Positions 28,404-38,122 are shown, numbered from the stretch's first letter. The stretch: DNA of 64,000 bases from Methylomarinum vadi (GCF_000733935.1 NZ_JPON01000001.1:62001-126000), one strand, 5' to 3'. Translations and numbers: made by a program. The notes: generated from the letters alone by a model not told the origin.

Positions 28404-31298
28404 TCAAACCTCCGCTAATACTGCGTTGTAGCCTCGGGCGTCAGAAGCCGCGACCCGACGGCGCCAGCCCCATACGGCCAGGAGTCCGACCAGGGCCAGG
28501 CCGTAGTTGATCCACTCCCAGACCCGTTGCTCGCCATCGGGCATAGGGTCGAGGGTGCGGGCCAGTTGCGTGCGACCACGCAGCACCAGCAACCCACGGT
28601 CTTCCAGCGACCAGTCGATGGCGTTTTGCATGAAGGCCAACGGCTTGGTGTACAGGGTATTGAGGCCCTGTGAGGCGAGGTCGATGGCGGCGTCGGAGGC
28701 GAAGGTGTTGCTCGCCACGAGGATCAGCCGCGCGGATTCCGGCGAGCGCTCGATCACGCCGGTGATGCGTTGCTCGGCTTCTTTTTCCTCCGTTTGATCT
28801 GAACCATCCTTATCCCCCTCGTCGGTGGCTTCATCATCTTTTTCCTCCGCCTTGGCCAGGGGTGATTCTTTGCCCTGGTAGAAGGAATCGAAGCGACCTT
28901 CGATGGCGACGGCCAGCAGTTGCGGCTTGCGTTCACCGCTGACGCTGAAGCCCGTATCCGGATGGGCGCGGTAGTTGGGCACCAGGTCCAGACTGTCCGA
29001 CGTCCAGCTGTTTTCGGAGCTGTGCAGCAGTTCGATGACCTTGCGTCCCTGGTTTTTATCCGCGTCTACCTGGATCGGCGAGGCCCAGTTCAGGGTGAGC
29101 TGACCCAAAGAGGCGGTGATGGGGTTGTCCGGATTCAAGCCGTCACCACGCAGATCCGGAAAGTGGGGATAGGGCAGCATGCGAATCTCCCGCAGGGCCA
29201 GGCCGCCGATGTAGCGCTCGGTCGGCACTGGCAGTGCCGCGTTTTGTGGGTCGAGCACCATGGTTTCGTCAATGGTGACACCGTGATACGCCAGCCACTC
29301 ATCCAGACCGGAGGCCTGTTTGCTGGCATTCAGCGTGCCGCTTACCTGTACGTCGAAGGGCGAAGTGGCCATCACCACGCTGCCACCCTGCATCAGGAAC
29401 TGGTCGATGGCGAAGCGCTGCTTCTCATCCAGCTCTTTCGGCGCCATCACCAGCAGCAGGTCAGCATCCTCGGGCGCCTGGCCGCTTTTCAGGTCGTTTT
29501 CCTTGATGCGCACGTTCTCGCCCAGCACCTCCTCCAGGTCGCCATAGCGTTGACCGCCCGGGCCGAAGGCCTGGGGTTTGACCAGGGCGACGGTCTTGAG
29601 CGCTCCGGGTGTCAACCGTTGCAGGGCGGCGTTCAGGGAACGTTCCAGGGATGGCTTATCCAAGGTCTCCGGCAGCGGCACCTGCAAGGCCTCGCCATCG
29701 CCCTCCAGCACCATGTAGAACCAGAAGGGTTTAGGGTCGAACAGGCTGGCGATCTGTGGCCCGAAACCGTATTTTTGTTTGAGTTCGGCGGCTAGATTAC
29801 CGCCGTCTGCGTCAGGGTCGGCAAACTCAACGATCAGTTTGTCTCCCGCCTGTTTCTTCAGATCGTCAAGTAGTCCTTTCAGATCACCGCGCAACTCGCG
29901 CAGGGTTTCCGGCAACTTCTCATCGGGTGACATATAACCTTTGAACACCACCGGATGTTGCAACGCCTCGAAGGGGTTGCCGCCGGCCCGGTAACTGCTT
30001 GCCACCTTGCGGATTGCACGGGTAATGGCGTATTCCGGGTTCTTCAGCACGACGTCCAGATCCCGCTCACCGCGCGCCTTCACTTCGATGAGATCCCGGT
30101 AGCCCAGGGTTTCGTACTGGTCACCATAGGCGATGACTAGATCAAAATAGGAGCTGACCACGGCCGCCTGGTAACGGTCGGCGGTCTGGAAGGGGACCGG
30201 CTTGATGCCATAACGCGATGCCGCTTCTTCTTCCGCCTCGCGGTCACGGGTGGGATCGACAAAATTGACTCGAATGCGGTCACCGCCAGCGACCGCGTAC
30301 TCTTCGAGCAGATCCTTGATCCTGGGCACCAGCGGCGCCAGCAGGGGGTGGGTCTTGGCCGAGAAGTAACCGCGGATCAGCAGTGGCTCGTGCAGCGCCG
30401 CGAGCTGGTTCTCGGTGGCTTCGGATAGTGAGTACTGTTTCTCCGCAGTGATATCCGCGCGCGCCCAGCCGATGGGATTGAGCCAGAGGTTGGCGGCGAT
30501 GAAATTGGCCGCTGCCAGTCCCGCGGCCCAGCCCCACAGGCGGTGCCGCTTGCTAATGGGGTTGCCCGCCCAACGTAGCCGTTCGAGAGAGAAGAGATTC
30601 AGCGTCAGGAACACCCCGACGATGGAGAGGTAGTAGTAGAGGTCGCGCAGATCGAGCACGCCGCGGGTGATGGACTCGAAGCGGGTTCCGGTGCCAAGCA
30701 GAGCGAGCAGGTTACCGATCTCATGGCCGAACAGCGTGGTCAGGGTGCTAGAGCCGATCAGATAGAACAGCCCGCAGACCACGGCGGTGAGTATCAGGGC
30801 GACGATGGGATTGTCGGTGCGGCCACTCATGTAGAGGCCGATGGCCACATAGGCCGCCGCCAGGAACAGGGTAGCGACATAGCCGCCGATCACTGGGCCC
30901 CAGTCCAGCGGCCCCAGCAGGGAAACCGTCACCGGCAGCGGCAGGGTCAGCGCCAATGCCAGGGCCACCAGCCCCAGGGCTGCGGTAAATTTTCCGAGTA
31001 TCAACTGCAGCGGACTCACCGGTGCGGTGAGTAGGCTCTCCAGCGTGCCGGCCCTGCGCTCCTCCGACCAGGCGCGCATGGTCAGCGCCGCCACCAGGAA
31101 GATCAACAGCAGCGGCAGCCACTGAAATAGAGGGCGCACATCGGCGATGTTGCGGGCGAAAAAGGTCTCCACCCAGAAGAAGACAAAGAGGGTCACCGCC
31201 AGGAAACCGCCCAAAAAGAGATAGGCCGCGGGTGTGGCGAAGAAGCCCCGAAATTCCTTGCGGGCGATACGAAGCGTAGTGGAAAAATAATTAGCCAT
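28404..31298 (-). CDS. ABC transporter permease fused to GldG-type auxiliary protein
   Basis: The 964-residue protein joins two units. Residues 1-245 form an ABC-2 type permease with six membrane segments (GldF-like). After a further membrane segment near residue 270, residues 300-850 form the GldG/IftA-like periplasmic ABC-type region, followed by a charged Glu/Asp/Lys-rich stretch and a final membrane helix near residue 940. Such systems were named from gliding bacteria but are widespread in non-gliding proteobacteria; the substrate is unknown. ATG 31298 is chosen because the start overlaps the end of the ATPase gene by 8 bases and the longer frame to 31382 lies inside that gene. Confidence 0.88.
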   Translation of the reverse strand: MANYFSTTLRIARKEFRGFFATPAAYLFLGGFLAVTLFVFFWVETFFARNIADVRPLFQWLPLLLIFLVAALTMRAWSEERRAGTLESLLTAPVSPLQLILGKFTAALGLVALALALTLPLPVTVSLLGPLDWGPVIGGYVATLFLAAAYVAIGLYMSGRTDNPIVALILTAVVCGLFYLIGSSTLTTLFGHEIGNLLALLGTGTRFESITRGVLDLRDLYYYLSIVGVFLTLNLFSLERLRWAGNPISKRHRLWGWAAGLAAANFIAANLWLNPIGWARADITAEKQYSLSEATENQLAALHEPLLIRGYFSAKTHPLLAPLVPRIKDLLEEYAVAGGDRIRVNFVDPTRDREAEEEAASRYGIKPVPFQTADRYQAAVVSSYFDLVIAYGDQYETLGYRDLIEVKARGERDLDVVLKNPEYAITRAIRKVASSYRAGGNPFEALQHPVVFKGYMSPDEKLPETLRELRGDLKGLLDDLKKQAGDKLIVEFADPDADGGNLAAELKQKYGFGPQIASLFDPKPFWFYMVLEGDGEALQVPLPETLDKPSLERSLNAALQRLTPGALKTVALVKPQAFGPGGQRYGDLEEVLGENVRIKENDLKSGQAPEDADLLLVMAPKELDEKQRFAIDQFLMQGGSVVMATSPFDVQVSGTLNASKQASGLDEWLAYHGVTIDETMVLDPQNAALPVPTERYIGGLALREIRMLPYPHFPDLRGDGLNPDNPITASLGQLTLNWASPIQVDADKNQGRKVIELLHSSENSWTSDSLDLVPNYRAHPDTGFSVSGERKPQLLAVAIEGRFDSFYQGKESPLAKAEEKDDEATDEGDKDGSDQTEEKEAEQRITGVIERSPESARLILVASNTFASDAAIDLASQGLNTLYTKPLAFMQNAIDWSLEDRGLLVLRGRTQLARTLDPMPDGEQRVWEWINYGLALVGLLAVWGWRRRVAASDARGYNAVLAEV

Positions 31299-32205
31299 GG
31301 CCCACCTCCTCGTTGACCTGGGCGAATACCGTTTCGAGGTCGTGACGCTCGGTGGTGATCTCATACAGTGCGAGACCTGCATTCATGATGGCCTGGGCCA
31401 CCCGAGGCGCGCTGCCCGGTTGCGCTTTTACCCGGTAGCGCCGCTGTCCGGCCTCTGTGTCCAGCTCTGACACCTGTTCCACCCCATCGACGGCGTTCAG
31501 GGCCTTTTCCGCGTCGCCTTCCACGGCCACCAACAGAGCACCGTCGCGCTGCAACTCATCGAGCCGGGAGTCCACTACCAGGCGGCCGGCGCGCAGGATC
31601 AACACCCGTTCGCACACCGCCTGGACCTCCTGCAGGATGTGGGTGGAGACCATGACAGTGGCGGTCTGGGCCAGTTCGCGGATCAGGTCGCGCATCTGAC
31701 GGATCTGCGTGGGGTCAAGCCCGTTGGTGGGCTCGTCGAGGATGACGATGTCGGGTTCGTGGAGAATGGCCTGGGCTACGCCGACCCGCTGGCGGTAGCC
31801 TCGTGACAGGGTCTGAATAGTGGAAGTGGCCTTCTCCTTCAACGCCGTGCGGCGTATCGCCCTGGCAATAGCAGCCGTGCGTTGCTCCTCGGGCAGGCCG
31901 TGCAGATTGGCCTGATAGTCCAGATAATCGATGACCGTCATCTCCGGCCAGACCGGACAGTTCTCCGGCAGGTAGCCGATCCTTGACTGGATGGCGGTAG
32001 TATCCCGGCCGATGCGCAGACCGTCGATGTCGATGGTCCCGGCGGTAGGTTCGAGAAAGCCGGTCAACATTTTCATGATGGTGGTTTTGCCAGCACCGTT
32101 GTGACCGAGAAGGCCAACGATTTCACCGCGACCGATGGAAAAGCTCACATTGTCCACGGCGGTGAAATCGCCATAACGGCGCGTCAGGTTTTCGACCTGA
32201 ATCAT
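31291..32205 (-). CDS. ABC transporter ATP-binding protein (GldA-like)
   Basis: The 304-residue protein has Walker A GHNGAGKTT near residue 34, Q-loop, signature LSRGYRQRVGVAQAI, Walker B DIVILDEPTNGLDP and the switch His (MVSTH). A C-terminal extension of about 80 residues follows, as in GldA/CcmA-type ATPases. It energises the fused permease encoded directly downstream. AAAGGAGGA lies before the ATG. It is the first gene of a three-gene operon ending at the terminator at 27284-27324. In the 196 bases upstream no clear promoter stands out. Confidence 0.92.
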   Translation of the reverse strand: MIQVENLTRRYGDFTAVDNVSFSIGRGEIVGLLGHNGAGKTTIMKMLTGFLEPTAGTIDIDGLRIGRDTTAIQSRIGYLPENCPVWPEMTVIDYLDYQANLHGLPEEQRTAAIARAIRRTALKEKATSTIQTLSRGYRQRVGVAQAILHEPDIVILDEPTNGLDPTQIRQMRDLIRELAQTATVMVSTHILQEVQAVCERVLILRAGRLVVDSRLDELQRDGALLVAVEGDAEKALNAVDGVEQVSELDTEAGQRRYRVKAQPGSAPRVAQAIMNAGLALYEITTERHDLETVFAQVNEEVGHG

Positions 32206-32401
32206 GGAGATTCCTCCTTTGATAACGGTTTAGAGAACTAATGAGTCAGCATCGTGCTGTGGCGGCGATGCATTCCAATCCGGCCAGGCAAGAGTGGCAG
32301 GATCTTTGTTTATAAGCAGGGAGCGATGGGGGGTGGGCGGCTATATGTCCAGTGGAAATTTCTTGTTCTTCGCAGGTACATGGTTGGTCAGTTCTATTAC
32401 A

Positions 32402-33058
32402 TTAAAATCCTTGGGTTATTTTTTCAGCTCTAAAGACAGAATATGGATCGGAAAGTTCATGCGTTTTGGTACTGGCCGGTTCCGTATCACACTCGACTTC
32501 TTGTTCCACAATCCGCAGGGCATGTGTTACGAGCTTCTGCAATTCGGCGCTTTGACGCATTTTAGTGAGGTATTGTTGCGAGCCGGGTGTAATACGCCGC
32601 AGTCCCCACACGCAGCGACGTAACGACTCTTCGTATCCTTCCCGCTGGTAATAGAGGGGCAGGATGACGTCGAAATAGGAGAGGCTGTCAGCATCACACA
32701 GCAGGTCCGCGTCCGGGGTGCCGCCAACCTCGTGCAGGCGCACCAGCCTACAGGCCTCCGAAGCGATCGCTTCTTCGACGCCGCACTCCGAAAATATCTC
32801 CGCGAGCAAAGCCGCGCTTCTTTCTGCATGGGCGTTCTTGAACGCATCATAGTCATCGAACGACTCGCGGCGAATGCGGTCCGGAGTGGCCCGGTCGATG
32901 TCGTGGCCAAGGGCTGCGAGAAGCAGAGCCAGGTTGGCGTTGGGTCTCAACCGTACCAGCCATTCAACGGTATTTTCCGCATGCCGGTGATCTTCCGGTA
33001 CCTCAGAGCCGCCGATGACCTCGATGATCTTTTGCCAGGCACAGGTGAAGCTATTCAT
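32402..33058 (-). CDS. HD-domain protein of unknown function
   Basis: The 218-residue protein has an HD phosphohydrolase pattern: His in DHRHAENTVEW, the HD pair in AALGHDIDRA, a further His in RLVRLHEVGG and Asp in LCDADSLSYFD. Such proteins usually hydrolyse phosphate esters or nucleotides with a bound metal. It resembles no characterised member that I can name. It reads on the minus strand 196 bases upstream of the ABC operon and could be transcribed into it. Confidence 0.7.
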   Translation of the reverse strand: MNSFTCAWQKIIEVIGGSEVPEDHRHAENTVEWLVRLRPNANLALLLAALGHDIDRATPDRIRRESFDDYDAFKNAHAERSAALLAEIFSECGVEEAIASEACRLVRLHEVGGTPDADLLCDADSLSYFDVILPLYYQREGYEESLRRCVWGLRRITPGSQQYLTKMRQSAELQKLVTHALRIVEQEVECDTEPASTKTHELSDPYSVFRAEKITQGF

Positions 33059-33526
33059 GGCGTCAGATTCAGGCGCGCCGCATGGTTTCCAGGTTCATCG
33101 CCAAGGCGATACCAGCCAGAGTGACGACTACCTGGTTTGCAAGCGTACCGAGCAGGATACGTAAAACCCGCACGTCCCTTCTCAACTGAAGGCTGCTAGT
33201 GGGGGATCAACGGCATCAGGGTCTTGGAACAGTTTCCAATATCGATGATGGCAAATTGAATTCTATTCATAAGTCATCTGACCTCTTATGTTGCTTGGGG
33301 AAAATCTAAAATGATGAAAGATAAATAAAATCAGTCACTAGCATGCGTTTTTATGGTTCTAGATACGCTCTATAGAGTTTCTCCTGGAGGAAATCGGATT
33401 ACTTGTGGGGTTTGATTATCTCCTGAATCCGTGACTTAAGAAGTGATAATCTCTTCTATCCTAATGATTTAACAAGCTTAATCTGGGATAATGTCGTTAT
33501 TTCTTCATTCACCCACTCAGTGAATC
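33059..33526. other. Intergenic stretch before the IS1380 transposase
   Basis: No convincing gene is present in these 468 bases. On the minus strand two tiny frames exist: 33196-33270 (24 residues, MNRIQFAIIDIG..., with AGAGG before the ATG) and 33069-33173 (34 residues, one hydrophobic segment, ending just before the HD gene). Both are too short to judge. The right part, AT-rich, probably includes the left end of the IS1380-type element, but I could not define terminal inverted repeats. Confidence 0.4.
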
Positions 33527-34861
33527 ATGAAACGATTTATCCTGGAGCAGTCAGAAACTGAATTTTATACCAGCCATTCCGGATTAGCCTTAGTGGGCTT
33601 ATGTTTGAATCAGTATGGCCAACTCAATCAAGTGCTGGATAAGGGTATTCCATTGCGCCACGGTATCGCTCATGCCGATATTATCAAAAGCATGATCGGG
33701 TCGCTTTGCCTGGGCAAGAGCGATTTCGAAGCGATTGAGAATTACCGCGACGACGACTATTTCAAAACCGCGCTGTCGATTCAACAAGTCCCCTCCAGCG
33801 CTCGCCTTAGACAACGGTTGGACGAACACGCCGAGGCACTATTGCCGCTCGTTTATCAGAGCAACATCGATTTTCTGGCCCACGCGCAAGTCCCGGTAAC
33901 GCCGTTAGCCACTGGTCATGTGGCGCTGGATATCGATGTTTATCCGATGAACAACGAAAAAACGCGCAAGGAAGGCGTCTCCCGGACCTATAAAGGATTC
34001 GACGGCTATGCCCCCATCGCGCTTTATTTGGGCCAAGAAGGCTGGTGTCTTGGCAACGAACTGCGCGAAGGCAAGCAACATTGCCAATACGAATTCCTCT
34101 ATTCCTTGGAGCGCGGACTGACTGCAGCCAAGCGTCTGACACCCTTGCCGTTACTTGTTCGCCTGGATAGCGGGCATGACGCTCTCGACAACCGAATTGT
34201 CTTACAGGAAGACGAGCAAGCCGAGTTCATCATCAAATGGAATCCCCGTAAACAGAATGCCGATGCTTGGCTAGCCTACGCCGAGCAACACGGACAATGG
34301 GACACACCACGTGAAGGCAAACGGGTGGCCTTATTTAGTGTCACGGAGGAACACACCCGAAACGGCCAAACCTATTCCTGTCGTCGCGTCATGCAAATCA
34401 CCGAACGAACAACAACGGCTAAGGGACAACTCCTGCTGTTCCCTGAGATCGAGATGGAAGGCTGGTGGACAAGCCTAGCTTCTACCGAATATGACGACAC
34501 ATTGATCGTTCAACTGTATCGTGATCATGCCACCGCCGAGCAATTTCACAGCGAGTTTAAAACGGATCTGGACATCGAACGCTTGCCTTCGGGCAAATTC
34601 GCCACCAACGATGTCATCATGACCCTGAGCGCCTACAGCTACAATATCTTGCGCTGGATCGGCCTGATCGGCTTACTGGGGCAACAAAGCCCCATTCGGC
34701 ATCCGGCCAAACGACGCCGCATCAGAACCGTCATTCAAGAACTCATGTATCTGGCCGCCCGTTTGATCCGTACCGGTCGCCGGTTAAAACTGCGCTTTTC
34801 CAACGCTTGCCCCGGCTTTATCGCGTTTGAATCGACCTACACAAAACTCGCCGCCGGTTAA
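33527..34861 (+). CDS. IS1380 family transposase
   Basis: The 444-residue protein is intact and matches IS1380-type DDE transposases along its length, for example RHGIAHADIIKS, QVPSSARLRQRLDEHAE, LDIDVYPMNN (first catalytic Asp), LLVRLDSGHDA (second Asp) and the late RDHATAEQFHSEFK (Glu). It would mobilise its element by cut and paste. Codon use and GC (about 50%) are lower than in the surrounding island. The ends of the element are not defined: flanks at 33290-33526 and 34862-35046 are AT-rich, and I found no convincing inverted repeat by eye. Confidence 0.93.
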   Translation: MKRFILEQSETEFYTSHSGLALVGLCLNQYGQLNQVLDKGIPLRHGIAHADIIKSMIGSLCLGKSDFEAIENYRDDDYFKTALSIQQVPSSARLRQRLDEHAEALLPLVYQSNIDFLAHAQVPVTPLATGHVALDIDVYPMNNEKTRKEGVSRTYKGFDGYAPIALYLGQEGWCLGNELREGKQHCQYEFLYSLERGLTAAKRLTPLPLLVRLDSGHDALDNRIVLQEDEQAEFIIKWNPRKQNADAWLAYAEQHGQWDTPREGKRVALFSVTEEHTRNGQTYSCRRVMQITERTTTAKGQLLLFPEIEMEGWWTSLASTEYDDTLIVQLYRDHATAEQFHSEFKTDLDIERLPSGKFATNDVIMTLSAYSYNILRWIGLIGLLGQQSPIRHPAKRRRIRTVIQELMYLAARLIRTGRRLKLRFSNACPGFIAFESTYTKLAAG

Positions 34862-35046
34862 CCCTTCAACGTTTTCAGCTTCAAACCATCAGCGTGGCAA
34901 CACCGCGTTTAATCTCTCTTTGCCCAAAAAACGCCATACCCCTATTATTTTCTCAAAACCTACGAAAAAAAGTTTCAATAATCCTCAGTTAAACTCGACT
35001 TTATTGATAGCGTTATAAAATCTCCGAATTTTGGAAAACTCAAGAA

Positions 35047-35638
35047 TTAATTATCCATCATAAGGTTTAAACCACCGGCTTTAGCCGGTCAGCTTTAGCT
35101 GCGATAATTTGCCCAAGGAGGTGGCGATGGACTATAGATACGGCAGCCATACGGTTTACCAAATTGAGTATCATTTTGTTTGGGTTACGAAGTATCGTTA
35201 TAAAGTGCTGAAGGATGAAATAGCCGAACGAGTGAGAGACTTGGTGCGGCAGACATGCGAAGCCTTTGAGATACGGATTATCAAAGGTGTCGTGAGCAAA
35301 GATCATGTGCACATTTTGGTGAGTGCGCCGCCGACTATGGCCCCAAGCGAAATCATGAGGCGAATCAAGGGACGAACTTCGAGCTATCTGTTCGAAGAGT
35401 TCCCGCACTTGAAAAAGCGATATTGGGGTCGACATTTTTGAGCCCGCGGTTATTTTTGCGCCACAGTGGGGCAAATGACTGATGAGATGATAAAGCAATA
35501 TTTGGAGCATCACTTTGAACCTAATCCAAACGATAATTTCAAGATGGAGCCCGACTAAGACGCGTCGTTTAGTCGACGCGTATCCGGACTTTCAGTCCGT
35601 TATTGGAACCCACCCGCTTGAGCGGGTGGTTGTTTAGT
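35047..35638 (+). mobile_element. IS200/IS605-type insertion sequence, copy 2
   Basis: This is the second 592-base copy, in the same orientation as 22292-22883 and differing at one base that I can see (G at 35230). It has the same end hairpins. It lies 185 bases after the IS1380 transposase gene and directly precedes the region before arsR. The two copies form direct repeats around a 12.2 kb segment with ligA, enzyme I, the ABC operon and IS1380. Confidence 0.88.
35127..35558 (+). pseudogene. tnpA: IS200 family Y1 transposase TnpA with internal TGA, copy 2
   Basis: It is the same gene as at 22372-22803, with the same in-frame TGA (35439-35441) at the conserved Trp and the same downstream codons carrying the expected catalytic Tyr. 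The one base change turns Gln into Arg (GAACGAGTG). Since both copies share the stop, the element was copied after the stop arose, so either an active TnpA acted in trans or the stop is read through. Confidence 0.85.
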
Positions 35639-36050
35639 TCCCAACCAATAATTGAAGTCACTGATTCAGGTATCTCTTTTTCAAGAGGGTTGAATGAAGC
35701 AGATCCCAAACTGCTTTCGCTGAAGTCCCCATGCTCGGGAGATGGATCCATGAAGGCGGCTGGCGTCATGGTGGGCGGACGGGTGCTGTTGATGACCACC
35801 TCCTGAATGACTGGGACCGACAATGTCAGCCGCAGGATGCGGGAAACATAGCTGGGGAAGCCGATCTCCTCTTCAGTGAGTGAGAGTGACATGAATCTAT
35901 AATTAATCCATTGCCGGCCGGGTAGATCTGTTTTATCTCCACGGAGATCGCTTTCATTTGACTGTCGCCGAGGCCCTGGCTTCGACGCAGACGAGTGTCC
36001 AGCACAATTCGCGATCACGCACGAATTCGATTGTCCTTGACTATATTTGA
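35639..36050. other. Intergenic stretch between IS200 copy 2 and arsR
   Basis: I see no recognisable gene in these 412 bases. A minus-strand frame starting with MSLSLTEEEIGFPSYVSR (ATG at about 35893) stays open until it runs into the insertion sequence at 35638, so it could be the 5' part of a gene cut by the element, but I do not recognise the protein. The last bases belong to the arsR promoter region. Confidence 0.35.
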
Positions 36051-36079
36051 TTGACGTAATATATGGTTCAGGATATATT
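36051..36079 (+). promoter_or_regulatory. arsR promoter with overlapping operator dyad
   Basis: TTGACG (36051-36056), 17 bases, TATATT (36074-36079) make a near-consensus sigma-70 promoter. The dyad AATATAT-N8-ATATATT (36058-36079) overlaps it and is a fitting ArsR operator. Transcription would start about base 36086, next to the arsR ATG at 36087, giving a leaderless mRNA. Confidence 0.7.
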
Positions 36080-36086
36080 CGGCCAC

Positions 36087-36440
36087 ATGAATATATCCCC
36101 ATTGACGCTATACCCCGCCATCGCGCATGAAATACGCCTGCGCTGCCTCCTGCTTCTTCTTGAGCACGATGAACTCTGCGTCTGCGAGCTGACCCACGCC
36201 ATCGGCGCAGCTCAGCCGACCATTTCCCGTCATCTTGCGCACTTGCGTGAGGTGGAGCTGGTGAGTGATCGCCGAGAGGGTCTGTGGATCCATTACCGGA
36301 TCAATTCCGGGCTTCCAGACTGGGTGGCCAATGTGTTGCGGGAAACGGCTGATGGCGTGAAGGGGGTGGCCCCGTTTACGGAAGATCTGGCCGCTTTGGA
36401 AAGCATGCCGAATCGTCCCGGCGCCCCCCGGTGTGCTTGA
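36087..36440 (+). CDS. arsR: ArsR family arsenite-responsive repressor
   Basis: The 117-residue protein has a winged helix fold with the metalloid-binding ELCVCELTHAI motif (Cys-x-Cys form of ELCVCDL) near residue 30 and the recognition helix QPTISRHLAHLRE. ArsR leaves its operator when it binds As(III). The start is ATG 36087, giving the family-typical start MNISPLTLYPAIAHE; the earlier in-frame ATG 36063 sits inside the operator. No ribosome site precedes 36087, which fits a leaderless transcript. It is the first gene of an operon reaching to about 44,560. Confidence 0.92.
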   Translation: MNISPLTLYPAIAHEIRLRCLLLLLEHDELCVCELTHAIGAAQPTISRHLAHLREVELVSDRREGLWIHYRINSGLPDWVANVLRETADGVKGVAPFTEDLAALESMPNRPGAPRCA

Positions 36441-36504
36441 TGATGAATCGCCGTTTTGCGCCATTCGCTAGCTTTCGATTGCATGGTCATGGAGGGAACT
36501 GACC

Positions 36505-37035
36505 ATGGCAGATCGACCGTTTAATGTGCTGTTTCTTTGCACCGGCAACTCTGCCCGCAGCCTGCTTGCGGAGTGCCTGGTCAATCACCTGGGGCAGGGG
36601 AGATTCCGTGGCTACAGTGCAGGCAGTCATCCAAAAGGCGAAGTCCACCCGCTGACGATCCGCGAGTTACAGCGCAACGGTTTATCGACCGATGGGCTGC
36701 GCAGCAAGGACATGGCGGAATTCGAGGGTGCTGATGCCCCGCAGATGGATTTCGTATTCACCGTCTGTGACCAGGCCGCAGCGGAAGTCTGTCCGGTCTG
36801 GCCGGGCCATCCGATGACGGCACATTGGGGCGTTGAGGACCCGGCTGCGGCGGATGGCGATGAGCGCATGAAAGAAGCGGCGTTTGCGAAGGCATACCAA
36901 GAGCTTCGAAACCGCATCGCCATTTTCGTCGAACTCCCGATCGAATCGCTCAACGAACCGCAACTCAAGGAGAAGCTGGCGGAAATCGGCCGTATCGCGA
37001 TGACGGATTCGGGCGGGAAAGGAAACGAGCGATGA
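36505..37035 (+). CDS. arsC: Arsenate reductase, low-molecular-weight phosphatase type (ArsC)
   Basis: The 176-residue protein begins with the P-loop VLFLCTGNSARS (Cys-x5-Arg) and carries the DPAAADGDE segment typical of the family. Such enzymes reduce As(V) to As(III) using thioredoxin or a related thiol. At 176 residues it is longer than the classic 135-140, with a C-terminal helical extension. GGAGGG precedes the ATG. Its stop overlaps the acr3 start (ATGA), so reduction and export are translationally coupled. Confidence 0.9.
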   Translation: MADRPFNVLFLCTGNSARSLLAECLVNHLGQGRFRGYSAGSHPKGEVHPLTIRELQRNGLSTDGLRSKDMAEFEGADAPQMDFVFTVCDQAAAEVCPVWPGHPMTAHWGVEDPAAADGDERMKEAAFAKAYQELRNRIAIFVELPIESLNEPQLKEKLAEIGRIAMTDSGGKGNER

Positions 37036-38111
37036 GTGCCCAATGTGAAGTCACCGCCAAGCGTGCGGCCGGCAGTTCGATGAGCCTGTTCGAGCGTTAC
37101 CTGACGGTTTGGGTCGGGCTGTGCATCATCGTGGGCATCGCGCTGGGGCACTGGTTTCCGGTGCCGTTCCAGGCTATCGGTCAGATGGAAGTGGCGCAGG
37201 TGAACCTGCCGGTGGCCGTGCTCATCTGGCTGATGATCATCCCGATGTTGCTGAAGGTCGACTTCGGGGCCTTGCACCAGGTGAAGGAGCACTGGCGGGG
37301 CATCGGCGTGACGCTCTTCATCAACTGGGCGGTCAAGCCGTTCTCCATGGCGCTGCTGGGCTGGCTGTTCATTCGAGGCATCTTTGCGCCCTACCTGCCG
37401 GCGGATCAGCTCGACGCCTACATCGCCGGACTGATATTGCTGGCAGCCGCGCCTTGCACGGCGATGGTATTCGTCTGGAGTCGCCTGTCCGATGGTGACG
37501 CCAACTTCACTCTGACCCAGGTGGCCTTGAACGACACCATCATGGTGTTTGCGTTTGCGCCCATCGTCGGACTGCTGCTCGGTCTGTCGGCGATCACGGT
37601 GCCCTGGGATACGCTCTTCCTGTCGGTCGTGCTCTACATCGTACTACCGGTGGTCTTCGCGCAGTGGTGGCGCCGACACCTGCTGCAATCAGGCGGCGAG
37701 GCGGCGTTGCAGGTGCGGCTCGATCAATTGCATCCGGTCTCACTCGTCGCCTTGCTGGCAACGCTGGTGCTGCTATTCGGTTTTCAGGGCGAGCAGATTT
37801 TGAGTCAGCCACTGGTGATCGTCATGCTCGCGGTGCCGATCCTTATCCAGGTCTATTTCAACTCCGGTCTGGCATACCTGCTGAACCGACATTTCGGGGT
37901 CGCCCATTGCGTGGCGGCACCCTCGGCCCTGATCGGGGCGAGCAACTTCTTTGAACTCGCCGTTGCCGCGGCCATCGTGCTGTTCGGTTTTGATTCGGGT
38001 GCGGCGCTCGCGACCGTGGTGGGTGTGCTCGTTGAAGTGCCGGTCATGCTGTCGGTGGTGAAGATCGTCAACAAAACAAAGGGTTGGTACGAGGCCGGCA
38101 CGTCAAACTGA
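37032..38111 (+). CDS. acr3: Arsenite efflux permease Acr3
   Basis: The 359-residue protein has ten predicted membrane segments and the Acr3 (BASS superfamily) motifs, including AAPCTAMVFVWS around the conserved Cys of segment 4, FNSGLAYL and APSALIGASNFFELAVA. It expels As(OH)3 using the proton gradient. It overlaps the reductase gene by four bases. Some databases name such proteins ArsB, but the sequence is the Acr3 type and not the 12-segment ArsB. Confidence 0.93.
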   Translation: MSAQCEVTAKRAAGSSMSLFERYLTVWVGLCIIVGIALGHWFPVPFQAIGQMEVAQVNLPVAVLIWLMIIPMLLKVDFGALHQVKEHWRGIGVTLFINWAVKPFSMALLGWLFIRGIFAPYLPADQLDAYIAGLILLAAAPCTAMVFVWSRLSDGDANFTLTQVALNDTIMVFAFAPIVGLLLGLSAITVPWDTLFLSVVLYIVLPVVFAQWWRRHLLQSGGEAALQVRLDQLHPVSLVALLATLVLLFGFQGEQILSQPLVIVMLAVPILIQVYFNSGLAYLLNRHFGVAHCVAAPSALIGASNFFELAVAAAIVLFGFDSGAALATVVGVLVEVPVMLSVVKIVNKTKGWYEAGTSN

Positions 38112-38122
38112 GAAAAGTAACT

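Noticed and set aside
32294-32623. Plus-strand frame of 109 codons
   Set aside because: It overlaps the HD gene in antisense, has no domain and no ribosome site.
33290-35046. Terminal inverted repeats of the IS1380 element
   Set aside because: GAGTTTCTCC near 33376 and GGAAAACTC near 35034 are loosely inverted but the match is short and gapped. I do not define ends from it.
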